Source of the DNA: JAFAXD01 sp051985675
GTDB lineage: Bacteria; Pseudomonadota; Alphaproteobacteria; Rhizobiales; Xanthobacteraceae
Assembly: GCA_051985675.1 (NCBI GenBank)
Contig: JBPYFJ010000023.1
Span: 1 to 64,000 of the forward strand
Length of the DNA stretch: 64,000 nt
Reading direction: 5' to 3'
Part shown: one piece after another, positions 50,599 through 57,893 of the stretch
Position numbering within the stretch: position 1 is the stretch's first letter
How the letters are laid out: each line of letters starts with the position of its first letter
Translations under genes and position numbers: made by a program
Notes under the pieces: model-generated
The model's database searches: none
Told to the model about the DNA's origin: nothing
What the model saw: the letters and a program-made list of their open reading frames with translations, nothing else

Positions 50599-53013
50599 AT
50601 GTCAGAATCGCAGACCCGCGGACAGGCGGCCCGCGACGTGCACTCTGCTACCCCCAGCTCACCGTCGACATCGACGGCCCATCAGCAAGGCGGTTCTCAT
50701 GGGCGTGGCACCCCGGCCGGCGGCGCGGTTGACCCGGTCTGCGGCATGACGGTCGATCCGCACACGAGCGAACATCGCGCCTCGCACCAAGGGCGCACCT
50801 ATTATTTCTGTTCGGCCGGCTGTCAGACCAAATTCAACGCCGATCCGGCCAAGTATCTCTCCGGGCAGGCCGGCCAAAAAGGCCACGCGCCGATCCCGGC
50901 AGGCACCATTTACACGTGCCCGATGCATCCCGAAATCCGCCAGCCTGCTCCGGGCAACTGTCCGATCTGCGGCATGGCGCTCGAGCCGATCATTGCGACG
51001 GCGGAAGCTGGGCCTAATCCCGAACTGGTCGATATGACGCGCCGATTCTGGATCGGCCTCGTTCTCACCATTCCTGTGCTGGCGCTCGAGATGGGCGGTC
51101 ACCTGACCAACCTGCACATGTTCCTTGGCCAGACGCTTTCGAACTGGATCCAGTTTGTGATTGCGACCCCGGTGGTGCTGTGGGCCGGCTGGCCGTTCTT
51201 CGTGCGCGGTTGGCGTTCGCTGATCACGCGCAACCTCAACATGTTCACCCTGATCGCGATGGGAACCGGGGTCGCCTGGGTCTACAGCGTCGTCGGAACG
51301 ATCGCCCCGCAGATCTTTCCGGCAACCTTCCGCGGCGACGAAGGGGCGGTTGCGGTCTATTTCGAAGCGGCCGCCGTCATCACCGTTCTGGTGCTGCTCG
51401 GTCAGGTTCTGGAATTGCGCGCCCGCGAGCAAACCTCGGGTGCAATCAAGGCACTGCTCGACCTCGCGCCCAAAACTGCGCGGCGCCTCACGAACGATGG
51501 CGGCGACGAGGAAGTGTCGCTTGACGTCATCGCAGTCGGCGACCGCTTGCGGGTGCGCCCTGGCGAGAAAGTCCCGGTCGACGGCATTTTGGTCGAGGGC
51601 CGCTCGTCACTCGATGAATCGATGGTGACCGGCGAATCGATGCCCGTCACCAAGGAGGTCGGCGCAAAAGTGATCGGCGGCACGCTCAACCAAACCGGTG
51701 CCTTCATCATGCGCGCGGAGAAAGTCGGCCGCGATACCATGCTCTCGCAGATCGTGCAGATGGTCGCGGCGGCGCAGCGGTCGCGGGCGCCGATCCAGCG
51801 GCTCGCGGATCAGGTTTCGGGGTGGTTCGTTCCTACCGTCATCGTGATCGCGCTCGCGGCCTTCGCTGCCTGGTCGGTCTATGGGCCGGAACCGCGCGTC
51901 GCCTATGGACTCGTCGCGGCTGTAACCGTGCTGATCATCGCCTGTCCGTGTGCGCTCGGCCTTGCCACCCCGATGTCGATCATGGTCGGTGTTGGCCGCG
52001 GCGCCCAGGCCGGCGTGCTGATCAAGAATGCCGAAGCGCTCGAGCGCATGGAGCGCGTCAACACGCTCGTGGTCGACAAGACCGGAACGCTGACCGAAGG
52101 TAAGCCAAAAGTGGTCGCTGTGGTTCCCGCACAGGGGTTGACCGAGAGCGAGGTGTTGCGGCTCGCCGCCAGCGTTGAGCGCGCGAGCGAGCATCCGCTG
52201 GCCCGCGCGATTGTGGATGCCGCCGAGGAGCGCAAGATCGCCCTCCACAACGTGGAGGACTTCGATTCGCCAACCGGGAAAGGCGCGCTGGGCACGGTCG
52301 AAAGCCGCAAGATCGCGCTCGGCAACAGCCATTTTCTCGCCGAGCTTGGCATTGCAACCTCGGCCTTGGATGCGGAGGCAGAGCGTCTACGCCAGGACGG
52401 CGCGACAGCGATCTACGCGGCGATCGATGGCAAAGCAGCGGGCATCATTGCCATCGCCGATCCGGTCAAGGCGACGACGCCGGAGGCGCTCAAGGCTCTA
52501 GGAGCGGAGGGCGTGCGGGTCGTGATGCTGACCGGCGACAACAGGACGACCGCCCAGGCGGTGGCGCGGCGCTTGGGCATCGCCGACGTCGAGGCCGAGG
52601 TCCTGCCCGATCAGAAGAGCGCTGTGGTGGAGAAGCTGGGTCGCGAAGGCCGCGTCGTCGCGATGGCGGGCGACGGCGTCAACGATGCCCCCGCGCTGGC
52701 GGCGGCCGAGGTCGGCATTGCCATGGGAACCGGGACAGACGTTGCGATCGAGAGCGCCGGCGTCACGCTGCTCAAGGGCGATCTGACCGGCATCGTACGG
52801 GCGCGCCGGCTCTCGGCCGCCACCATGGGCAACATCCGCCAGAACCTGTTCTTTGCCTTCATCTACAACGCGGCCGGCGTGCCGATCGCGGCCGGCGTAC
52901 TTTATCCCTTCTTCGGAATCCTGTTGTCGCCGATCATCGCGGCCGCCGCGATGGCGCTCTCCTCGGTCAGCGTGGTGGGGAATGCGCTGCGGCTGCGGCG
53001 GATCAAACTCTAG
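50599..53013 (+). CDS. copA: Copper-translocating P1B-type ATPase
   Basis: An 804-aa heavy-metal ATPase. In place of a ferredoxin-like HMA domain, the N-terminus has a YHS domain (about 45-90, DPVCGMTVDP, YYFCSAGCQTKF) and a heavy-metal-binding domain (about 105-130, YTCPMHPEI, CPICGMAL). The core has TGES in ESMVTGESMPV, the membrane CPC in IIACPCALGLATP, DKTGTLTEG with the phosphorylated Asp, SEHPLARAI and MLTGDNRTTA. It should export Cu(I) to the periplasm. The ATG at 50599 has GGAAAGG upstream and is preferred to the GTG at 50590. Regulated by CsoR. Confidence 0.95.
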   Translation: MSESQTRGQAARDVHSATPSSPSTSTAHQQGGSHGRGTPAGGAVDPVCGMTVDPHTSEHRASHQGRTYYFCSAGCQTKFNADPAKYLSGQAGQKGHAPIPAGTIYTCPMHPEIRQPAPGNCPICGMALEPIIATAEAGPNPELVDMTRRFWIGLVLTIPVLALEMGGHLTNLHMFLGQTLSNWIQFVIATPVVLWAGWPFFVRGWRSLITRNLNMFTLIAMGTGVAWVYSVVGTIAPQIFPATFRGDEGAVAVYFEAAAVITVLVLLGQVLELRAREQTSGAIKALLDLAPKTARRLTNDGGDEEVSLDVIAVGDRLRVRPGEKVPVDGILVEGRSSLDESMVTGESMPVTKEVGAKVIGGTLNQTGAFIMRAEKVGRDTMLSQIVQMVAAAQRSRAPIQRLADQVSGWFVPTVIVIALAAFAAWSVYGPEPRVAYGLVAAVTVLIIACPCALGLATPMSIMVGVGRGAQAGVLIKNAEALERMERVNTLVVDKTGTLTEGKPKVVAVVPAQGLTESEVLRLAASVERASEHPLARAIVDAAEERKIALHNVEDFDSPTGKGALGTVESRKIALGNSHFLAELGIATSALDAEAERLRQDGATAIYAAIDGKAAGIIAIADPVKATTPEALKALGAEGVRVVMLTGDNRTTAQAVARRLGIADVEAEVLPDQKSAVVEKLGREGRVVAMAGDGVNDAPALAAAEVGIAMGTGTDVAIESAGVTLLKGDLTGIVRARRLSAATMGNIRQNLFFAFIYNAAGVPIAAGVLYPFFGILLSPIIAAAAMALSSVSVVGNALRLRRIKL

Positions 53014-53056
53014 CTTCGTCGATCTCGATACCCACGCGGGTTGCGGCAATGCGTGA

Positions 53057-53476
53057 TCAGTGTTGTGGGTGACCTTCAATGGCCGATGCGGCCGGGACCT
53101 TCGGAACGACCGCTATAAACTCAATCGGGCTGTCGCTCAGGTTCTCCCCGGCGTGACGTTGTGCCGGCACCCACTCAACCGTTCCAGCTGCTCGTCGATA
53201 ATCACGAACGGAGCCGTCGGCCATCGTGTCTCTCAAATGGGCTGCGGTCAGCCAGATGACCAAGCGGGCACTGAGATCGTGCATGCCGGTCCGCTCGTGC
53301 GGACGCAAGACGACGCGCAACGCCATAATGGACGGATTTTCCAACTCGACGCGCATCTGCGCGGGCCCATTGTGTGGAGTCTCTTGCGCGCTCGCGAGCA
53401 TGGTCGGCGTCGAACAACAGAACAAAGCACACGCTGTCCAAGCACATGCCAGTCTGGTCCTGGACCGTCGTGTCAT
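53057..53476 (-). CDS. Exported cupin-like protein
   Basis: A 139-aa protein with a signal peptide (about 1-30, CAWTACALFCCSTPTMLASA) and a small cupin-like barrel: RVVLRPHERTGMHDLSARLVIWLT gives a typical H-x3-G-x-H cupin motif, and GTVEWVPAQRHAGENLSDSP the second. The tail ends EGHPQH. Metal binding is likely but the function is unknown. Convergent with copA (43 bp apart) and divergent from the MerR gene, so MerR control is plausible. ATG at 53476. Confidence 0.75.
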   Translation of the reverse strand: MTRRSRTRLACAWTACALFCCSTPTMLASAQETPHNGPAQMRVELENPSIMALRVVLRPHERTGMHDLSARLVIWLTAAHLRDTMADGSVRDYRRAAGTVEWVPAQRHAGENLSDSPIEFIAVVPKVPAASAIEGHPQH

Positions 53477-53521
53477 GTCACCACCTCTTGATTTTGATCT
53501 AACCGGGCGTGACGCTACGAG

Positions 53522-53537
53522 TTGAAGCGAACTTCAA
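53522..53537. promoter_or_regulatory. Inverted repeat upstream of merR gene
   Basis: TTGAAG and CTTCAA flank CGAA to make a 16-bp inverted repeat that lies 20 bp before the MerR start codon and about 46 bp from the divergent cupin start. It is a candidate operator for the regulator, though MerR sites usually lie between -35 and -10 elements, which I cannot place here. Confidence 0.4.
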
Positions 53538-53556
53538 GTCAAGGAGAATTATCGCC

Positions 53557-53961
53557 GTGCCCGGAATGAGCATCGGCGAGGTTGCCCGTCGGGCCGGGAT
53601 GCGACCTTCCGCCGTTCGCTATTATGAGCGCATCGGGATTTTGCCGAAGCCTCCGCGGGCGAGCGGCCGACGATGCTATGACGAAGCGATCCTGGAACGG
53701 CTGGCAATGGTGCGCTTCGCAAAACGCGTGGGATTTACGATCAGCGAGGTGAAGATCTTGCTCCGTGGTTCGCCGGGCCGGCCGCCGCCGGAAACGTGGC
53801 GCAAACTTGCGCATCACAAATTGGCCGAACTCGACCGATTTATCACCGACGCCTCGGTGGTGCGTCGAATGCTACTGGAAACGCTCGATCAACAGTGTCC
53901 CAAGCTTGTGGAGCGAGGCGCGTCTCTTATCGGCGCCCAGAACACGATCGGCCGTCGATGA
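53557..53961 (+). CDS. MerR-family transcriptional regulator
   Basis: A 134-aa regulator with the N-terminal winged helix-turn-helix (SIGEVARRAGMRPSAVRYYE and RIGILPKPPRASGRRCYDE) and a long dimer helix (EVKILLRGSPGRPPPETWRKL...AELDRFITDASVVRRML). The effector part is short with one Cys (QQCPKLVERG), so a CueR-type Cu(I) dithiolate is not evident; the signal is unknown. The start is set at GTG 53557, 8-9 bp after AAGGAG; the inner ATG at 53566 is possible and the upstream GTG at 53509 unlikely. Divergent from the cupin. Confidence 0.85.
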   Translation: MPGMSIGEVARRAGMRPSAVRYYERIGILPKPPRASGRRCYDEAILERLAMVRFAKRVGFTISEVKILLRGSPGRPPPETWRKLAHHKLAELDRFITDASVVRRMLLETLDQQCPKLVERGASLIGAQNTIGRR

Positions 53962-54137
53962 CGACGACTTGCGGTCTCCGAGGCGGTAGCCGATCGACGG
54001 ACGTCCGTACCTGGAGCCCATGCCCATGAAACAATTATTGATCGGTAGCGCCGGTCAGCCGCACAGCCACGGCGCGCACCCGCAGCCCTGACGCGGGTCC
54101 GGATCGTCTCCATCGACTGCCTTGAGGTGGCGTGCAC

Positions 54138-55010
54138 TCACGATGCCAATTTGACGGGAATTTTGAGATAGCGAACTCCATTGGCGTCCGCGGGCGGCAT
54201 GTTGCCCGCGCGTATGTTCACCTGGATTGATGGCAGCAGCAACAACGGGGCCGCGAGCGTTTTGTCACGGGCCGTCCGCATGGCGACGAACGTGTCTTCG
54301 CTTACGCCTTCACGGACTTGTATATTCCTTGCGTTCTCCTCGCCGACCGTCGTCTCCCAAGCATAAACGTCGCGGCCCGGCGCCTTGTAGTCGTGGCACA
54401 TGAAGAGGCGGGTCTGCGGCGGCAGGCTCAGGATTCGCTTGACAGAACGGTAAAGTGCCTGCGCGTCCCCGCCGGGGAAATCGGCTCGGGCGGTCCCATA
54501 ATCGGGCATGAACAGCGTGTCGCCGACGAATACGGCATCGTCGATCTTGTAGGAGACGCAGGCCGGCGTGTGCCCTGGTGTATGCAAAACGTCCACGTCG
54601 AGATCGCCGATCGTGAAGCGTTCCCCATCCTTGAAGAGCCTGTCGAATTCCCATCCGTCGCCGCTCACGTCGGTCGCATTGAACACCGGGCGAAAGATGC
54701 GCTGCACCTCCCTTATGTGTTCTCCGATTCCGACGCTGGCGCCGGTCTTGAGCTTGATATATGGCGCCGCCGACAGATGGTCGGCATGGGCGTGGGTTTC
54801 GAGCACCCAAAGGATCGTAACCCCGGCCGCCTTGGCCGCCGCGAGGATGGCGTCGGCGGAGGTAACGGAAGCCTTGCCGCTTCGGTGATCGAAGTCGAGC
54901 ACCGGGTCGATAACGGCACCGGTTTTGCTGTGCGCATCCCAGACCAGATAGCTCGCGGTGTTGGTCGGTTCGTCAAAAAACGCCCGGATCATGAGTTTTG
55001 AGGCAGGCAT
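54138..55010 (-). CDS. MBL-fold hydrolase, persulfide-dioxygenase-like (Blh type)
   Basis: A 290-aa metallo-beta-lactamase-fold protein like the Blh hydrolase of bigR operons, related to ETHE1 persulfide dioxygenases. The metal motif is LETHAHADHLSAA (H-x-H-x-D-H), then HTPGHTPACVSY, FVGDTLFMPDYGTARADFPGG and MCHDYKAPGRDVY. It would oxidise glutathione persulfide to sulfite in the cytoplasm. The ATG at 55010 has GAGGAG upstream. It is divergent from the ArsR repressor across a 76-bp gap with an AT-rich operator, the usual bigR arrangement. Confidence 0.88.
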   Translation of the reverse strand: MPASKLMIRAFFDEPTNTASYLVWDAHSKTGAVIDPVLDFDHRSGKASVTSADAILAAAKAAGVTILWVLETHAHADHLSAAPYIKLKTGASVGIGEHIREVQRIFRPVFNATDVSGDGWEFDRLFKDGERFTIGDLDVDVLHTPGHTPACVSYKIDDAVFVGDTLFMPDYGTARADFPGGDAQALYRSVKRILSLPPQTRLFMCHDYKAPGRDVYAWETTVGEENARNIQVREGVSEDTFVAMRTARDKTLAAPLLLLPSIQVNIRAGNMPPADANGVRYLKIPVKLAS

Positions 55011-55032
55011 GGAAGAAGCTCCTCGTTGGGTC

Positions 55033-55072
55033 TTGCATTACATATTAGCATTACCTAATTTAGCAATATCTG
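55033..55072. promoter_or_regulatory. AT-rich operator, candidate BigR/SqrR site
   Basis: This strongly AT-rich island has GCATTAC twice (55035, 55048; 13-bp spacing) and a third imperfect GCAATATC at 55063. An outer ATATT...AATAT pair (55042-55069) gives dyad character. It lies between the divergent hydrolase and repressor genes, where one repressor would control both. Confidence 0.65.
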
Positions 55073-55086
55073 AAATAGGAGAAATC

Positions 55087-55398
55087 ATGCAAGTTCGCGC
55101 AGCCGCCCTCGCCAAGCTCGAAAGCCGCGCCACCGAGGTGGCGCAGCTTCTGAAGCTGCTCGCCAACGAATACAGGCTTTTAATCCTCTGCCGGCTGGTA
55201 GCGGAACGTGAGATGTCGGTCGGCGAGATCGCGGCCACGGTCAAGCTCGGTCAATCGGCGTTGTCCCAGCATCTTGCCAAGATGCGAGAGGACGGGATCG
55301 TGGCCACACGCCGCGAAGCACAGACGATTTTCTACCGAATTGCCGACAAGAACGTGGCCCGCGTGCTTGCGCTCTTGAAAAACATCTATTGCCCGTAA
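55087..55398 (+). CDS. bigR: ArsR-family persulfide-sensing repressor (BigR/SqrR-like)
   Basis: A 103-aa winged-helix repressor: LLKLLANEYRLLILCRLVAE, EMSVGEIAATVKLGQSALSQHLAKMREDG (recognition helix within), IVATRREAQTIFYRIAD. It has no ArsR metal motif but keeps the two cysteines of the BigR/SqrR group, one in LILCRL and one in the C-terminal NIYCP. In this group the pair forms a disulfide or polysulfide bridge with reactive sulfur and leaves the DNA. ATG at 55087 behind AGGAG. First gene of a plus-strand unit with the rhodanese and TauE genes. Confidence 0.9.
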   Translation: MQVRAAALAKLESRATEVAQLLKLLANEYRLLILCRLVAEREMSVGEIAATVKLGQSALSQHLAKMREDGIVATRREAQTIFYRIADKNVARVLALLKNIYCP

Positions 55399-55432
55399 TC
55401 GAACTCGCGCGGGCGAATGAGGAGCCAGAAAT

Positions 55433-55981
55433 ATGAATACGCTCAGGACAATCACGCCGGAAAGAGCTGCAGAACTCGTGCGCATCGGCGCGGTACTGGT
55501 CGATATCCGCGAGGCGGATGAGCACGCGCGCCAGCACATTCCGGGCGCGCGCCATCACGCGCTGAGCCGGCTCGATGCCGGAAACGCGACCAGCCCCGGC
55601 GATCAAACGGTGATCTTCTACTGTCGGTCGGGTGCGCGGACACAAGCAAACGCGCAGCGGCTTGCAGCAGCCGGCGGGTGCGAGGTCTATGCCTTGCAGG
55701 GCGGCATTGACGCCTGGAAGCAGGCCGGCCTCCCGGTGACGTTCGATCGGCGCCAACCGATCGAATTGATGCGCCAGGTGCAGATCGCTGCCGGTGCCCT
55801 CGTGCTGCTTGGCGTCACCCTCGCCCTGGTTTCACCCGCATTCATCCTCTTGTCGGGCTTGGTCGGTGCGGGCCTCGTCTTCGCCGGCGTAACGGGGTTC
55901 TGCGGCATGGCCAGGCTGCTGGCAGCGATGCCCTGGAACCGTCATGCGCCGCTTGCGGCCAACATCCCAACCGATCGCTAG
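55433..55981 (+). CDS. Rhodanese with DUF2892 membrane tail (YgaP-like)
   Basis: A 182-aa protein. The N-terminal rhodanese domain (1-105) has ITPERAAELVRIGAVLVDIRE and the active-site Cys in FYCRSGARTQANA, then ALQGGIDAWKQAGLP. The C-terminal part (about 115-165) has two close membrane helices (AGALVLLGVTLALVSPAFIL and LVGAGLVFAGVTGFCGMARLL), as in YgaP. It would carry sulfane sulfur at the membrane. It follows bigR by 34 bp and precedes the TauE gene by 9 bp in the sulfide operon. ATG at 55433. Confidence 0.9.
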   Translation: MNTLRTITPERAAELVRIGAVLVDIREADEHARQHIPGARHHALSRLDAGNATSPGDQTVIFYCRSGARTQANAQRLAAAGGCEVYALQGGIDAWKQAGLPVTFDRRQPIELMRQVQIAAGALVLLGVTLALVSPAFILLSGLVGAGLVFAGVTGFCGMARLLAAMPWNRHAPLAANIPTDR

Positions 55982-55990
55982 GAGGCCGTC

Positions 55991-56782
55991 ATGTTCGGGG
56001 CGCATGATCTTTTGACCGTTGGCTCGGGAAGCCTGGTCGGATTTACGCTCGGCTTGGTCGGCGGTGGCGGTTCAATCCTCGCAGTTCCGCTTCTCATCTA
56101 CGTGGTCGGCGTATCCTCGGTCCATATTGCAATCGGCACCAGCGCGATTGCCGTCGCGACAAACGCGCTCGCCAATCTCCTCGGTCATGCGCGTGCGCGG
56201 AACGTCAAATGGCCGTGTGCGATTGTGTTTGCGCTTTCAGGCATTGCCGGGGCTGCGGGTGGGGCTGCACTTGGCAAGATAGTTGACGGGCACAAGCTGC
56301 TTGGTCTGTTTGGGCTGCTCATGGTGGTGATTGGGTTGCTGATGTTGCGTCCACAGCGCTTGATCGGCAATCCTGCCGTCCAATTGACGCGCGCAACCGC
56401 ACCGCAGCTTCTTCCCGCCCTTATCGGAATCGGTATCGTGGTCGGCGCATTGTCGGGCTTTTTTGGAATTGGCGGCGGTTTTCTGATCGTGCCTGGACTG
56501 ATGGGAGCAACCACCATGCCGCTGATCAACGCGATCGGCTCCTCGCTTGTTTCAGTCTCCGCTTTCGGAATGACTTCCGCCACAAGCTACGCGATCTCTG
56601 GTCTGGTGGATTGGCGCCTCGCCGCCCTGTTTATTGCGGGCGGCGGCGGTGGTGGCGTTCTTGGGGTGTGGCTCGGTCAGCGTCTGGCCGGTCACAAGCG
56701 CATTCTGTCTACAATATTCGCCGGCGTCGTGATCGCGGTCGGCTTTTACGTTAGTGGCTCCGCAATAGCGTCCGAGATTTGA
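55991..56782 (+). CDS. TauE/SafE-family sulfite exporter
   Basis: A 263-aa protein with about eight membrane helices and two repeats of the TauE/SafE motif: GSLVGFTLGLVGGGGSILAVPLL near the start and GALSGFFGIGGGFLIVPGL in the middle. In bigR operons this protein exports sulfite made by persulfide oxidation. ATG at 55991 directly after AGGAGG; it is the last gene of the bigR-rhodanese-TauE unit. Confidence 0.92.
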   Translation: MFGAHDLLTVGSGSLVGFTLGLVGGGGSILAVPLLIYVVGVSSVHIAIGTSAIAVATNALANLLGHARARNVKWPCAIVFALSGIAGAAGGAALGKIVDGHKLLGLFGLLMVVIGLLMLRPQRLIGNPAVQLTRATAPQLLPALIGIGIVVGALSGFFGIGGGFLIVPGLMGATTMPLINAIGSSLVSVSAFGMTSATSYAISGLVDWRLAALFIAGGGGGGVLGVWLGQRLAGHKRILSTIFAGVVIAVGFYVSGSAIASEI

Positions 56783-56954
56783 ATCCTCCACTGAGCGACC
56801 GTTGGCCGGCTGACCACCGAGATATCATCTCTCCGTATTCGCGATCCTCACGCCGCGGAAATTCAGCGCTCTGCACATGTGCGTGCTATGGCGATAGCGA
56901 TGACCCGCACCACGGCCACAGCGCTCACCCACGACCCTGACCCGAAGCAGCGCA

Positions 56955-56968
56955 TTGATCGAGATCAA
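56955..56968. promoter_or_regulatory. FixK/FNR-type operator
   Basis: TTGATCGAGATCAA is a perfect TTGAT-N4-ATCAA match, centred 40 bp upstream of the ATG at 57002. At the usual -41.5 position the start site would fall at or one base past the ATG, so the message would be nearly leaderless, or the true start codon lies further in. Confidence 0.7.
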
Positions 56969-57001
56969 ATCGACGGGCGACATCAGGCAATACAGTCTGG
57001 C

Positions 57002-57226
57002 ATGTCAAATGAACGAGCCGAGGATCTCGCGCGTTACTGCACCGACATGGTGCGCAAGGGAGAGAGTTTCCCGACGGTTTGGGATATGCGTCTGAAGCGC
57101 CATCCTCTTGTGAACGGGATTCCGCGGCAAAAACTAGACGGCACGCGAACCATCCTGGAAATTCGGCTGGTAACGGGCGAATTACTAGTCTTTGACAGTG
57201 ACGCCCGCAGATTCAGCGTGCGTTGA
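57002..57226 (+). CDS. Conserved hypothetical protein, 74 aa
   Basis: The product is MSNERAEDLARYCTDMVRKG then a compact mixed sequence (FPTVWDMRLKRHPLVNGIPR, TILEIRLVTGELLVFDSDARR). It is small, soluble and without known domain; the last part looks like a beta hairpin. The start at 57002 is chosen because the upstream frame runs through the FixK box; no good ribosome site is visible, consistent with a nearly leaderless message. The location beside the sulfide operon and the FixK box suggests a low-oxygen gene. Confidence 0.5.
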   Translation: MSNERAEDLARYCTDMVRKGESFPTVWDMRLKRHPLVNGIPRQKLDGTRTILEIRLVTGELLVFDSDARRFSVR

Positions 57227-57306
57227 CGCGCGAAAGCCGCAACGAATTGAAAGCGTTTCTCGCGGTGCAGCAACCGACCATAAGCTTGCCATCGGATACG
57301 CTCGCC

Positions 57307-57711
57307 TCACTCGCCGGCGAACACAAACGCAAACGCCGATAGGGCTGCGGCGACGGCGGACGCCGCCTTGGCAAACAGCAATGCTTCATCCCGCAGAAGG
57401 CTACACGCGCAACGACGCCCGCCCAGTCCCGCGGGCCGCTCACCCGGGCTGAGCACGCGCCAGGCCTTGGTCAGGACAATACGCTCGTCGCTCAGCGTCT
57501 GAGACCATGCGACCATCCCGAGCGAGAACAGCAACGCCATATTGGCGCCGGCGAGCAAGGCGACCGAAAAGTCCAGTCTCGCCAGGATCGTCATCAGCAC
57601 AGTGAGGAGCGTGGTCAGGAATGCTCTCCAGACCAGCAGTCCAAATGCCGTTTCGCGAAACGGATCCATCGGCCCGGCCCGCGTCGCCCTCGAATCCGGG
57701 GCGGCAGGCAT
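57307..57711 (-). CDS. Putative membrane protein, 134 aa
   Basis: Two hydrophobic helices in the first half (about 24-48 and 50-70: FGLLVWRAFLTTLLTVLMTILARL and FSVALLAGANMALLFSLGMVA) and another at the C-terminus (AASAVAAALSAFAFVFAG). Between lies a basic segment with two cysteines (GGRRCACSLLRDEA). No family is recognised. The start is uncertain: ATG at 57711 is the longest and ATG at 57669 (MDPFRETAFG) also works; neither has a strong ribosome site. Confidence 0.5.
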   Translation of the reverse strand: MPAAPDSRATRAGPMDPFRETAFGLLVWRAFLTTLLTVLMTILARLDFSVALLAGANMALLFSLGMVAWSQTLSDERIVLTKAWRVLSPGERPAGLGGRRCACSLLRDEALLFAKAASAVAAALSAFAFVFAGE

Positions 57712-57856
57712 ATTAGACTAAAGTATGATACGGCCGAGGCCAAGGCCGAAGCGCGATCGGCAGCCGCTTCGCGGCTTCCGGAATGACGCGCTCAGGTTTT
57801 CAGCAGCGTGCCGTGTGCCGGGGAAGGCGGGTTGCGAACACGGCGCGGGGTGGCAG

Positions 57857-57882
57857 GCACGGGGCCCATTCGGGCCCCGTGC
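57857..57882 (-). terminator. GC-rich hairpin after the MHS transporter gene
   Basis: GCACGGGGCCC and GGGCCCCGTGC form an 11-bp perfect stem with a 4-nt loop, 12 bp past the MHS transporter stop. No clear T-run follows on the minus strand, so it may work as an mRNA 3' stabiliser rather than an intrinsic terminator. Confidence 0.55.
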
Positions 57883-57893
57883 TGGTTCGGCTT

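Noticed and set aside
53488..53501. Fourth FixK-like box (TTGATTTTGATCTA)
   Set aside because: One fixed position mismatches, and the site lies only about 12 bp before the cupin start codon, too close for activation.
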